NCBI GenBank assembly: GCA_017414505.1
Contig: JAFQLQ010000002.1
Location: forward strand, 62,001 to 126,000
Length of the DNA stretch: 64,000 bases
From: Clostridia bacterium
GTDB lineage: Bacteria; Bacillota; Clostridia; UMGS1840; HGM11507
Reading direction: 5' to 3'
In this document: one piece after another, positions 1 to 8,572 of the stretch
Position numbering within the stretch: position 1 is the stretch's first letter
Layout of the letters: each line of letters begins with the position of its first letter
Notes under the pieces: model-generated
The model's database searches: none
What the model was told of the DNA's origin: nothing
The model's input: only the letters and a program-made list of their open reading frames with translations
Translations under genes and position numbers: made by a program

Positions 1-192
1 CATTACACATAAATTTGCAACATCGCTGCCGGGCGCAAGACCTTCATACACTGTTCTCATCATTCCAACAGTACCGTATTTTGCAAGCTTATCAATGTTG
101 GGTTTTAACGCTGCTTCCAGCGGAGTTTTATTGTTTATTGCTTCTATTGGTAAATCAGCCATACCATCGCCAAGTATTACTGCATATTTCAA
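1..192 (-). CDS. Cofactor-independent phosphoglycerate mutase family protein (ApgM/putative homoserine kinase), N-terminal part
   Basis: Only the first 64 codons are inside the window; the gene runs off the left edge. The reading begins at a TTG (complement of 190-192) placed about 10 bases after a GAGG ribosome site. The N-terminus shows the metal-binding GDGMADLP motif, KTPLEAA, and PGSDVANL with the serine nucleophile of the alkaline-phosphatase-fold ApgM family (COG3635). Members of this family have been proposed to act as the homoserine kinase in genomes that lack a GHMP-type ThrB. The gene lies divergent from hom-lysC here, so a threonine role is plausible, but a glycolytic mutase role cannot be excluded from the fragment. 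Confidence 0.85.
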   Translation of the reverse strand, partial: MKYAVILGDGMADLPIEAINNKTPLEAALKPNIDKLAKYGTVGMMRTVYEGLAPGSDVANLCVM

Positions 193-230
193 ATTGATCG
201 CATCCTCTTTTTTTATTTTTTGTTGCTTTT

Positions 231-259
231 ATTATAACAATTTTTTTCCAAGAGTTCAA
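231..259 (-). promoter_or_regulatory. Promoter for the ApgM-type gene
   Basis: On the minus strand TTGAAC (254-259) and TATAAT (231-236) are separated by 17 bases, a near-consensus vegetative promoter. It lies about 39 bases upstream of the TTG start. The stretch between this promoter and the hom promoter (260-361) is AT-rich and I see nothing else in it. Confidence 0.75.
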
Positions 260-361
260 TACTTTTATTAATATTTTTACAATAAATTAATAAATTGACG
301 AAAATCAAAGAAAACAAAAGAAATTTAAAGCATACCATTTGTTTTAGAAAAAATTAAGAAC

Positions 362-390
362 TTGAACAAAAATGTGTTATATGATACAAT
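362..390 (+). promoter_or_regulatory. Promoter for hom-lysC
   Basis: TTGAAC (362-367) and TACAAT (385-390) with a 17-base spacer, ending about 43 bases upstream of the hom start. No T-box, threonine leader peptide or other attenuator is visible between it and hom. Confidence 0.7.
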
Positions 391-432
391 AATGTGATTA
401 AATTACTCATTATACTTGAGAGGATGAAAAAA

Positions 433-1644
433 ATGGGAAAAGTTGCAGTTATGGGATATGGTGTTGTCGGATCAGGTGTTGTTGAAATTTTACACGACAA
501 CAAAGATACAATAACAAAAACTCTCAATGAAGAAATAGATGTAAAATACATTCTTGATATCAGAGATTTCAGTAACGATCCGTATGCAGACCTTGTAACC
601 AACGATTTTAATAAGATTTTAAATGATGATGAAATAGATGTTGTTGCAGAAGCTATGGGCGGGCTTAATCCTGCTTATAATTTTACAAAGCAATTGCTTT
701 TAAGCGGTAAAAGTGTCGTTACATCAAATAAAGAGCTTGTTGCAACTCATGGAGCTGAGCTTTTAAAAATAGCTCAGGAAAAAAATGTTAACTATATGTT
801 CGAAGCAAGTGTTGGAGGCGGTATTCCGATTATCCGTCCTTTAATGAATTGTATTGCGGGTAATGTTGTTACTGAAATTGACGGAATAGTTAACGGAACC
901 ACCAATTACATCCTTTCTCAAATGTTCAAAAACGGAAAATCCTTTGACGATGCTCTTAAAGACGCACAGGAAAAAGGCTATGCCGAAAAAGATCCTACTG
1001 CCGATGTTGAAGGATATGATGCATGCAGAAAAATTGCAATTCTGGCTTCCCTTTCAAGTGGACAAACTGTAGATTACAATCAGATAAAAACAATAGGAAT
1101 TTCAAAAATTACTTCTGATGATGTAAAATATGCAGAAAAAATCAATTCAGTTATTAAACTTATTGCTACATTCAAAATAGAAAACAACAAATTATACTCA
1201 TCTGTTCAGCCTGCAATTGTAGGAAACGATTGTCCTATCGCCGTTATTGATGATGTTTACAATGGAATAATGGTTAAGGGTAATATGGTTCAGGACTTAA
1301 TGTTCTACGGCAGAGGTGCCGGAAAGCTTCCAACAGCAAGTGCTGTTGTTGCTGATATTATAGATTGCTTTAAACTTTCCGGAACAAACAACGGTTGCAT
1401 TTTCGAACCGCTTGAAGCAGATTTTATGAGACCGTATGAAGAAAACAAAGAAGCGTTTATGGTTATTTTAAGCGGAAATGTTGCTGAAATAAAAACAAAA
1501 ACTGAAAACTTATTTGTAAATCCCGAATATATTAGTATAAAGGATAATGAAATTGCTGTTATAACAAATGAACTTACCGTTTCGGAGCTTGAATCAAAAC
1601 TTTCCGATTTACCGGTTGTCAAAAAAATTAAAATATTAAGATAG
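433..1644 (+). CDS. hom: Homoserine dehydrogenase
   Basis: NAD(P)-dependent reduction of aspartate semialdehyde to homoserine, the branch step to threonine and methionine. The N-terminal Rossmann motif GYGVVGSGVVEIL, the substrate-domain motif NGTTNYIL and KDPTADVEGYDACRK are diagnostic. I place the start at ATG 433 because GAGAGG (418-423) is correctly spaced for it; the upstream in-frame ATGs at 394 and 424 are not well placed. This gives 403 residues, shorter than the usual 430 or so: the C-terminal part (from about residue 340) is a shortened, diverged ACT-like region, so threonine feedback may differ. First gene of a hom-lysC-DUF5131 operon; lysC starts 15 bases after its stop. Confidence 0.95.
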   Translation: MGKVAVMGYGVVGSGVVEILHDNKDTITKTLNEEIDVKYILDIRDFSNDPYADLVTNDFNKILNDDEIDVVAEAMGGLNPAYNFTKQLLLSGKSVVTSNKELVATHGAELLKIAQEKNVNYMFEASVGGGIPIIRPLMNCIAGNVVTEIDGIVNGTTNYILSQMFKNGKSFDDALKDAQEKGYAEKDPTADVEGYDACRKIAILASLSSGQTVDYNQIKTIGISKITSDDVKYAEKINSVIKLIATFKIENNKLYSSVQPAIVGNDCPIAVIDDVYNGIMVKGNMVQDLMFYGRGAGKLPTASAVVADIIDCFKLSGTNNGCIFEPLEADFMRPYEENKEAFMVILSGNVAEIKTKTENLFVNPEYISIKDNEIAVITNELTVSELESKLSDLPVVKKIKILR

Positions 1645-1659
1645 AAAGGAGCAATAAAT

Positions 1660-2868
1660 ATGGGTGTTATTGTTCAAAAATTCGGAGGAAGCTCCGTTGC
1701 AGATGCAGATAAAATATTTAATGTTGCAGGAAGGATAATTGATGCTTATAAAAAAACCGATCAGGTTGTTGTAGTTGTTTCTGCTCAGGGAGATACAACT
1801 GATGATTTAATAGAAAAAGCAAAAGAAATCAATACAAATCCTTCAAAAAGAGAAATGGATGTATTACTATCCACCGGTGAGCAGATTACTATTTCCCTGC
1901 TTTCCATGGCTCTTGAAAAGCTTGGATATCCTGTTATTTCCTTAACCGGATGGCAGGTAGGAATTCAGACCGACAGCAACAATATGGCTGCAAGAATCAA
2001 AAAAATTGATACTCAGAGAATCAATTCTGAACTTGACAAAAAGAAAATAGTAATAGTTGCCGGTTTCCAGGGTATTAACAGATACAATGATATTACTACT
2101 CTTGGCAGAGGTGGTTCTGATACCACAGCAGTTGCTCTTGCCGCTGCTCTTCACGCAGATATATGTGAAATTTATACAGATGTTGACGGTGTTTATACCG
2201 CTGACCCAAGAATTATAAAAAATGCTTTAAAGCTTAAAGATGTTTCATATGACGAAATGCTTGAGCTTGCATCGCTTGGTGCAAATGTATTACATAACCG
2301 TTCAGTTGAACTTGCAAAAAAATATAATGTTGATTTAGAAGTTAAATCAAGCTTTGAAAAAATAGAAGGAACCAAAGTTAAGGAGGTTGGTCTTGTGGAA
2401 AAGATGTTAGTTAGAGGTGTAGCAAGAGATAATAATGTTGCAAGAATTTCAGTAGTAGGTATTGCTGATAAACCAGGAAAAGCATACAAACTATTCGCAT
2501 TGCTTGCAAAAGGTCAGATAAATGTTGATGTTATTCTTCAATCAATCGGAAGAGAAAACACAAAGGATATTTCCTTCACTGTTCCTGCTGATCATCTGGA
2601 TGATACACTTAAGATTCTGAATGATAATCTGGAAGTACTTGAAGCAACAGAAATCAAATACAGCGATAAAGTTTCAAAAGTTTCAATTGTTGGTGCAGGT
2701 ATGGCTTCCAATCCCGGAGTTGCTGCTAAAATGTTTGAAGCACTTTATGAAGCTCAGATTAACATAAATATGATTTCTACATCAGAAATTAAAGTAAGCG
2801 TACTTATTGATGAAGAAAATGCTGAACGTGCTGTTAAAGCAATTCACGCAAAATTCTTTGACGAATAA
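1660..2868 (+). CDS. lysC: Aspartate kinase
   Basis: Phosphorylates aspartate, the first step of the lysine, threonine and methionine pathway. The N-terminal KFGGSSVAD motif, the STGEQITISLL region and GRGGSDTTAVALA belong to the amino-acid kinase domain (roughly residues 1-240). Two ACT repeats follow (about 260-400), with VSIVGAGMASNPGVAAKMF in the second, as in LysC enzymes with allosteric control. Length 402 is normal. AAAGGAG lies correctly upstream of ATG 1660. Its stop is followed after two bases by the start of the DUF5131 gene, so the two are translationally close-coupled. Confidence 0.96.
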   Translation: MGVIVQKFGGSSVADADKIFNVAGRIIDAYKKTDQVVVVVSAQGDTTDDLIEKAKEINTNPSKREMDVLLSTGEQITISLLSMALEKLGYPVISLTGWQVGIQTDSNNMAARIKKIDTQRINSELDKKKIVIVAGFQGINRYNDITTLGRGGSDTTAVALAAALHADICEIYTDVDGVYTADPRIIKNALKLKDVSYDEMLELASLGANVLHNRSVELAKKYNVDLEVKSSFEKIEGTKVKEVGLVEKMLVRGVARDNNVARISVVGIADKPGKAYKLFALLAKGQINVDVILQSIGRENTKDISFTVPADHLDDTLKILNDNLEVLEATEIKYSDKVSKVSIVGAGMASNPGVAAKMFEALYEAQININMISTSEIKVSVLIDEENAERAVKAIHAKFFDE

Positions 2869-2870
2869 TA

Positions 2871-3584
2871 ATGTCAGTTTCATGGAATCCGTGGCACGGA
2901 TGCTTTAAAATCAGTCCCGGTTGTGAAAACTGCTATGTGTACAGACGTGATTCTCTTTATGAAATAGACAGCAGAATTATATCAAAAACATCAAATTTTG
3001 ATTTACCTGTCAAGAAAAACAGAAAAAAAGAATATAAAATTCCGTCAGGTGAAACAGTTTCAACCTGTTTCACCTCGGATTTTTTGCTTAAAGAAGCGGA
3101 TAACTGGCGTGAGGAATGTTGGAAAATGATTTCCGAAAGACAGGACTTACGTTTCTTTTTTATTACCAAGAGAATTGACAGATTTATGGATATTATTCCG
3201 CCCGACTGGAATGATAACTTTAATCACGTTGCCGTTGGATGTACTGTTGAAAACCAAAAAATGGCAGATTACAGACTTCCCTATTTTTGCAATACTCCAA
3301 TAAAAAATAAAATAATAATTATTGCACCAATGCTTGAAAAAATCAATATAGAAAAATATTTATCTAATGACATTTCTGAAGTCAGTGTTGGTGGAGAATC
3401 CGGCATCAACGCCCGTCCGTGCAATTATGATTGGGTTCTTGATATAAGAAATCAGTGTGTAAAAAAAGGCGTACCTTTCACTTATCACCAAACCGGTGCA
3501 AAGCTTATAAAAGACGGTAAAATGTATAGAATTAAAAGAAAACATCAGCATTCACAAGCTCACAAGGCAGGAATAGATACCTAA
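2871..3584 (+). CDS. DUF5131 family (phage Gp37/Gp68-like, radical-SAM-like) protein
   Basis: 237 residues. The N-terminus has SWNPWHGC followed by a cysteine cluster C11-x6-C18-x2-C21-Y, and the C-terminal half has GGESGINARP and the IRNQCVKKGVPFTYHQTG block, both hallmarks of the DUF5131 family. Members are suspected radical-SAM-like enzymes because of the cysteine triad, but no reaction is established to my knowledge. The start ATG lies two bases beyond the lysC stop and has no strong ribosome site of its own, so it is probably translated by coupling. uvrC follows 10 bases after its stop. The function of a phage-associated family member inside an amino-acid operon is unknown. Confidence 0.85.
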   Translation: MSVSWNPWHGCFKISPGCENCYVYRRDSLYEIDSRIISKTSNFDLPVKKNRKKEYKIPSGETVSTCFTSDFLLKEADNWREECWKMISERQDLRFFFITKRIDRFMDIIPPDWNDNFNHVAVGCTVENQKMADYRLPYFCNTPIKNKIIIIAPMLEKINIEKYLSNDISEVSVGGESGINARPCNYDWVLDIRNQCVKKGVPFTYHQTGAKLIKDGKMYRIKRKHQHSQAHKAGIDT

Positions 3585-3594
3585 GGAGGGTATA

Positions 3595-5433
3595 ATGAAT
3601 AAAGTAATAGATGAAAAATTAAAAATGCTCCCCTCCAAGCCCGGAGTTTATCTTATGAAGGATAATCTGGGTAATATTATCTATGTAGGAAAAGCAAAAA
3701 TTCTTAAAAACAGAGTGCGTCAGTATTTTATGAAAAGCAAAAACCACAGCAACAAGGTTCTTAAAATGGTTGAAAATATTGACGATTTAAACTGGATTGT
3801 TACCGACAGCGAAGTGGAAGCGCTGATTTTGGAATGCAATCTTATAAAAAAATATTCGCCAAAATACAACATTCTTTTAAAGGATGATAAAACTTACCCG
3901 TATATCAAGATAACTGTTAACGAAGATTTTCCAAGGATTTTACTTTCCAGAAAAACAGACGACAAATCCGCAAAATATTTCGGGCCATATACCAGCTCAT
4001 ATTCAGTAAAGCAAACAATAGATTTATTGAGAAAAATCTTTGAAATAAGAAGCTGTAACAAGGACTTGAGCAAAAAAGCAAACAGAGAATGCCTTAATTA
4101 TCATATAAAACAGTGTTCCGCACCTTGTGTAAGATATATTTCTCAGTTTGAATACAGAGAAAAAATTAATGATGTAATAGAATTTCTTGAGGGCAAATCA
4201 AAAAAAATCATTTCGGAGCTTACAAAAAAAATGTATGAATATTCCGACAAGCTGGAATTTGAAAAAGCCGGAGAGATAAAAAACAAGCTTGACCACATTG
4301 ACCATATTCTTGAAAAACAGAAAATTTCCGTTCCCGGAGATGCAAGCTATGATGTAATTGGCTTGTATGAGGGAGAAAAATATTATTCAGTTAATATTAT
4401 GTTTATACGAAACGGAAAACTGCTTGGAAGCAAAAATTTATATTTTGATTTAAGCGAATCGAAAGAAACAACGTTAAATCAGGTTTTAAAGCAGTTTTAT
4501 CATTCTATGGATTTAATTCCAAAGGAAATACTTCTTCCCTTTTATACCGAAGAATCAGAGTTGTTGGAAGAATTTCTGCTGAAGGTAAGAGGAAGTAAGG
4601 TTGAGCTTTCTGTTCCAAAAATAGGCAGAAAAAAAGAACTTGTTGATTTGGCATGGAAAAATGCTCAGGAAGGATTAAAGCAGAAAATTTCAAATAAATA
4701 TGCCAATGCACTGGAAGAAATGAAAAATCTGCTTAATCTTGAACGTACTCCGGAAAGAATTGAAGTTTACGATATATCCAACACTTCCGGAGCTGATATT
4801 GTAGGTTTTATGACTGTTTTTATTGATGGAAAACCCGCCAAAAGCGAATACCGTAAATTTAAAATTAAGTACACCGAAGGTCAGGACGACTACGAATGTA
4901 TGTATGAGGTAATTTTACGGCGCTTGCTTCGTCATCTTGAAGAAAAGGAAAAACTGGAGAATGACGAAATTGATGAAGACAAGCTTAGATTCTATAATTT
5001 GCCTGATTTGATTTTTGTAGACGGCGGAATGAACCATGTTAAGTCCGGATTAAGAGCCTGTGAAGCAGCTGATATCCATTCCATTGCTGTTTTCGGACTT
5101 GTAAAAGACAATAAACACCGCACAAGAGATATTACATCGGATTTCCGCGAATACGGTGCTTTTAAACACAGAGCTTTGTTTAATCTTGTTTCTTCAATGC
5201 AGGACGAAACCCATAACGAAGCAGTAAATTATCATCATTCTGTGCGAACAAAAACAACTGTTCAGTCTGATTTGTTAAACATTCCCGGTGTTGGTCCTTC
5301 TACAAGAAACAAACTGCTTAAAGTTTTCAAAACATATGAAGATATAAAAAATGCAGATAAAAATCAGCTGGCAACGTATGTAAATTTAAAAACAGCAGAA
5401 AATATATATAATTACTACCACAGGAATAAATAA
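3595..5433 (+). CDS. uvrC: Excinuclease ABC subunit C
   Basis: Endonuclease subunit of UvrABC nucleotide excision repair, making both incisions around a lesion. The GIY-YIG nuclease domain lies at about residues 12-95 (PGVYLMKD, IYVGKAK), a cysteine-containing segment at about 155-185, the UVR motif (KLEFEKAGEIKNKLDHI) near 218-235, the RNase H-like nuclease at about 380-540 (YDISNTSG, FVDGG, QDETHNEAV) and a helix-hairpin-helix at the end (LNIPGVGPSTRNKLL). Length 612 is typical. AAGGAGGG precedes ATG 3595. It probably continues the hom-lysC-DUF5131 transcript. Confidence 0.97.
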   Translation: MNKVIDEKLKMLPSKPGVYLMKDNLGNIIYVGKAKILKNRVRQYFMKSKNHSNKVLKMVENIDDLNWIVTDSEVEALILECNLIKKYSPKYNILLKDDKTYPYIKITVNEDFPRILLSRKTDDKSAKYFGPYTSSYSVKQTIDLLRKIFEIRSCNKDLSKKANRECLNYHIKQCSAPCVRYISQFEYREKINDVIEFLEGKSKKIISELTKKMYEYSDKLEFEKAGEIKNKLDHIDHILEKQKISVPGDASYDVIGLYEGEKYYSVNIMFIRNGKLLGSKNLYFDLSESKETTLNQVLKQFYHSMDLIPKEILLPFYTEESELLEEFLLKVRGSKVELSVPKIGRKKELVDLAWKNAQEGLKQKISNKYANALEEMKNLLNLERTPERIEVYDISNTSGADIVGFMTVFIDGKPAKSEYRKFKIKYTEGQDDYECMYEVILRRLLRHLEEKEKLENDEIDEDKLRFYNLPDLIFVDGGMNHVKSGLRACEAADIHSIAVFGLVKDNKHRTRDITSDFREYGAFKHRALFNLVSSMQDETHNEAVNYHHSVRTKTTVQSDLLNIPGVGPSTRNKLLKVFKTYEDIKNADKNQLATYVNLKTAENIYNYYHRNK

Positions 5434-5463
5434 ATAATTGTTATAATTTTTTTAAAAAAAGTA

Positions 5464-5492
5464 TGGACAATTATTGTAAAAAATTGTATAAT
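5464..5492 (+). promoter_or_regulatory. Strong promoter for the NifU-like/GGGtGRT pair
   Basis: TGGACA (5464-5469) and TATAAT (5487-5492) with a 17-base spacer, located between uvrC and the NifU-like gene. It fits the impression that the following pair is a separate, highly expressed unit. Confidence 0.7.
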
Positions 5493-5541
5493 AAATGTAT
5501 TGGCAAAAAATTTTATTTATAAACCTTTAAGGAGGATTAAA

Positions 5542-6234
5542 ATGAATTACACACATGAAGTAGAAAATATGACATGCGTTGCCAAAGGCGCATATCATGG
5601 TCCCGCTCCCATTCCGGAAGAAGGCAAATGGGTTCAGGCGATGGAAATTAAAGATATTTCCGGTTTAACACACGGTATTGGCTGGTGTGCTCCTCAGCAG
5701 GGTGCTTGTAAGCTTACTCTTAACGTTAAAGACGGTATTATCGAAGAAGCTTTGGTTGAAACAATCGGTTGTTCCGGTATGACTCACTCAGCTGCTATGG
5801 CTGCTGAAATTCTTTCCGGAAAAACTTTACTTGAAGCTGTTAACACAGACCTTGTTTGTGATGCTATCAACACAGCTATGAGAGAATTATTCCTTCAGAT
5901 CATCTACGGAAGAACTCAGACTGCTTTCTCTGAAGGCGGACTTCCCGTTGGCGCAGGTATGGAAGACCTTGGTAAAGGCTTAAGAAGCCAGGTTGGTACA
6001 ATGTATTCAACAAAAGCTAAAGGCCCCAGATACCTTGAAATGGCAGAAGGTTATGTTACAAGAATTGCTCTTGACGACAAAGATTTAATCATTGGTTATG
6101 AATTCATTCACTTCGGTAAAATGATGGATATGATTAAAAAAGGTATGTCCGCAGAAGAAGCAATGCAGAAAGCTACGGGTTGCTACGGCAGATTTGAAAA
6201 TGCTGCTAAATATATTGACCCGAGAGTTGAATAG
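5542..6234 (+). CDS. NifU-like iron-sulfur scaffold-type protein, partner of the GGGtGRT protein
   Basis: 230 residues from ATG 5542, chosen because AAGGAGGA precedes it. The region WCAPQQGAC (C49, C56) followed by ETIGCSGMTHSAAMAAEILSGK (given here as its key points: C77, then an alanine-rich helix) and C106 resembles the three-cysteine layout of NifU/IscU scaffolds, so a bound Fe-S cluster is likely. The C-terminal half (about 130-230) is unlike IscU and carries C214. It is a different protein from the true IscU near 55.5 kb. Codon use is strongly biased toward GCT/GGT, suggesting high expression. It is followed after 12 bases by the GGGtGRT gene; the pair is conserved in Clostridia by my recollection, with no known function. 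Confidence 0.8.
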   Translation: MNYTHEVENMTCVAKGAYHGPAPIPEEGKWVQAMEIKDISGLTHGIGWCAPQQGACKLTLNVKDGIIEEALVETIGCSGMTHSAAMAAEILSGKTLLEAVNTDLVCDAINTAMRELFLQIIYGRTQTAFSEGGLPVGAGMEDLGKGLRSQVGTMYSTKAKGPRYLEMAEGYVTRIALDDKDLIIGYEFIHFGKMMDMIKKGMSAEEAMQKATGCYGRFENAAKYIDPRVE

Positions 6235-6246
6235 GAGGTGTTTTGA

Positions 6247-7245
6247 ATGGCTTTATTTGAAGGTTACGAAAGAAGAATTAACAAAATCAACGAAGTTCTT
6301 GCTTCTTATGGAATTGCCAATCTTGAAGAAGCTAAGAAAATCTGTGATGATAAAGGTATAAACGTTATTGAATTAGTAAAAGGCATTCAGCCTATCTGTT
6401 TTGAAAATGCATGCTGGGCTTACGTTGTAGGTGCTGCTATTGCTATTAAAAAAGGCTGCAAAGTTGCTGCTGATGCTGCTGAAGCTTTGGGTGAAGGTCT
6501 TCAGGCTTTCTGTATCCCCGGTTCTGTTGCTGACGACAGAAAAGTTGGTCTTGGTCACGGTAATCTTGCTGCTATGCTTCTTAGAGAAGAAACAAAATGC
6601 TTTGCATTCGTTGCAGGTCACGAATCCTTTGCTGCTGCAGAAGGTGCTATCGGTATAGCTAAATCTGCAAACAAAGTTAGAAAAGAACCCTTAAAGGTTA
6701 TTCTTAACGGTCTTGGAAAAGACGCTGCTCAGATTATTTCCAGAATCAACGGCTTCACATATGTAAAAACCAAATTTGATTATTACACAGGTGAATTAAC
6801 AGTCGTTGAAGAAATCCCCTATTCTGACGGAGAAAGAGCTAAAGTTAAATGCTACGGCGCTGACGATGTTAGAGAAGGTGTTGCAATTATGCATCGTGAA
6901 GATGTTGGCGTTGGTATCACAGGTAACTCCACCAACCCCACAAGATTCCAGCATCCTGTTTCCGCAACATATAAGAAAGAAAGAATTCTTGAAGGAAACA
7001 AATACTTCTCAGTTGCTTCCGGCGGTGGTACAGGAAGAACACTTCACCCCGACAATATGGCTGCAGGCCCTGCTTCTTACGGCTTGACAGACACAATGGG
7101 AAGAATGCACTCTGATGCACAGTTCGCAGGTTCCTCTTCCGTTCCCGCTCACGTTGAAATGATGGGACTTATCGGAATGGGTAACAACCCGATGGTTGGT
7201 GCTTCTGTTGCAGTTGCAGTTGCTATTGAAGAAGCAATGAAATAA
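6247..7245 (+). CDS. GGGtGRT protein (family of unknown function)
   Basis: 332 residues. The signature ASGGGTGRTLHPDN is at about 258-270, followed by a glycine/methionine-rich conserved C-terminus (MGLIGMGNNPMVGAS). Cysteines at 33, 51, 56, 71, 89, 118 and 202 and histidines at 104, 125, 216, 236, 267, 288 and 302 could bind metal or a cluster passed on by the NifU-like partner, but this is inference. There is no signal peptide or membrane segment, so it is cytoplasmic. AGGAGGTG precedes ATG 6247. Codon use is highly biased, as in abundant proteins. Ends just before a strong terminator. Confidence 0.85.
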   Translation: MALFEGYERRINKINEVLASYGIANLEEAKKICDDKGINVIELVKGIQPICFENACWAYVVGAAIAIKKGCKVAADAAEALGEGLQAFCIPGSVADDRKVGLGHGNLAAMLLREETKCFAFVAGHESFAAAEGAIGIAKSANKVRKEPLKVILNGLGKDAAQIISRINGFTYVKTKFDYYTGELTVVEEIPYSDGERAKVKCYGADDVREGVAIMHREDVGVGITGNSTNPTRFQHPVSATYKKERILEGNKYFSVASGGGTGRTLHPDNMAAGPASYGLTDTMGRMHSDAQFAGSSSVPAHVEMMGLIGMGNNPMVGASVAVAVAIEEAMK

Positions 7246-7280
7246 GCCGATTTTAAGGTTTAATATTATAAAAAATAATT

Positions 7281-7327
7281 AGCCCTGTCATATTGATTTT
7301 AGTCAAAATGACAGGGCTGAATTTTTA
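7281..7327 (+). terminator. Rho-independent terminator after the GGGtGRT gene
   Basis: A perfect 11-base-pair stem, AGCCCTGTCAT (7281-7291) with ATGACAGGGCT (7308-7318), is followed by GAATTTTT. It separates the rightward cluster from the leftward transporter gene. Confidence 0.9.
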
Positions 7328-7399
7328 AGAACCTGCAAAAGTATAAGAAATGAGCCGTACAATCGTCTATTAATATGTTTCTCTTTTGGAAAAATATTT

Positions 7400-8572
7400 T
7401 CAGTTTTTTTTCAAAAGTCTTGACATAATAATAACGGAAATTCCGGAAATAACAATCCACGAGACAAACATAGGAGTGTAACCAAAATATTTTATAACTG
7501 TTCCATAAGCAATTGAGCCTATTCCTGCACCAAAATATGTAAGAAAATCCATTATACCGCTTACTGAAGCTACATTTCCACTTTTAGAATACTGTAACGG
7601 CATCATAGAAAGCATAGATGTATTAATCATAGATACCATTGTATAAATTAAACTTAAGCACAAGCTTGCAATTATCGGAGAAATTCCGGCAAAGCACAGC
7701 GGAACAGATAATACCGCACAGATAATAAAAGATAAAAACGAAATCTTGTGTTCTTTTTCGTTAAGCAATTTATAACATCCGGGATACAAAACTCTTCCAA
7801 TAAACCCAACTATCGGAATAAACAAAGAAAAATATGCCGATTGCTTTAAATCTATTCCAAAATTGTTTACAAAATAGACAGCCATCCATAAACTTATATT
7901 ATCCTTTATTACCCCGTGAAACACAGCAGGTAAAACACAAATTTTAATTTCTTTTTCTTTAAAAAGTTTTAAAACCGAAATGTGTTTTTTTGTAGCGGTA
8001 ACACCGATATTTTTTATACTGTGAGTTGCAGCAAATATCAGCGTACTCATAACAAGAGTTAGTCCGCCGGGAATGATGAATGCAAAGCGCACGCCGAATT
8101 TTGTTATTATCCAGGTATTAAAAACAATTCCAATAATATTACCAACGGCAACAGACGTAACAATATACGAGGTTTTCTTTTTAGCAGTTTTTTCATCATA
8201 TATTGCAGAAACAATACACAGAACAGAACTCCACAACATAGACTGTGCATATGCATTTGCTCCCCATAACAGTAAAATTCCTATAAAAGGAGGAAAAACT
8301 CCTATTAACAAGTTACTCACTCCGGCAATAATCAATCCGGTGCAAATCATAATCCAAGGTGCATATTTATCGCTTAATGTTCCGTTTAACAACCTTCCTA
8401 TTGCATAAACAACAGAAAACATACTTCCAAGCATACCAATCTGCGCGGCATCCATAACTTTTTCATCAATTAATCCTACAGATGACATAGAAAGATTAAG
8501 TCTTGCAATATAAATAGATGTATATGCCAGATAACATATAATAAATATTAATTGCTTTCTTTTTGTATTCAT
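7400..8572 (-). CDS. MFS transporter, organophosphate/sugar-phosphate antiporter-like
   Basis: 390 residues with about 12 hydrophobic segments and no signal peptide. The motif GRLLNGTLSDKYAPW after TM2 matches the cytoplasmic loop of the GlpT/UhpT-type (OPA) branch of the major facilitator superfamily, as does the TM4-5 region around AYAQSMLWSS. The substrate cannot be read from sequence; a phosphorylated sugar or amino sugar is plausible because the gene overlaps by four bases (ATGA) with the end of an RpiR-type regulator whose SIS domain normally senses such compounds. The lumen-side charges and exact substrate remain unknown. Confidence 0.8.
   Translation of the reverse strand: MNTKRKQLIFIICYLAYTSIYIARLNLSMSSVGLIDEKVMDAAQIGMLGSMFSVVYAIGRLLNGTLSDKYAPWIMICTGLIIAGVSNLLIGVFPPFIGILLLWGANAYAQSMLWSSVLCIVSAIYDEKTAKKKTSYIVTSVAVGNIIGIVFNTWIITKFGVRFAFIIPGGLTLVMSTLIFAATHSIKNIGVTATKKHISVLKLFKEKEIKICVLPAVFHGVIKDNISLWMAVYFVNNFGIDLKQSAYFSLFIPIVGFIGRVLYPGCYKLLNEKEHKISFLSFIICAVLSVPLCFAGISPIIASLCLSLIYTMVSMINTSMLSMMPLQYSKSGNVASVSGIMDFLTYFGAGIGSIAYGTVIKYFGYTPMFVSWIVISGISVIIMSRLLKKN

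Noticed and set aside
6373-7120. Several overlapping frames inside the GGGtGRT gene on both strands
   Set aside because: Produced by its extreme codon bias; no independent starts.
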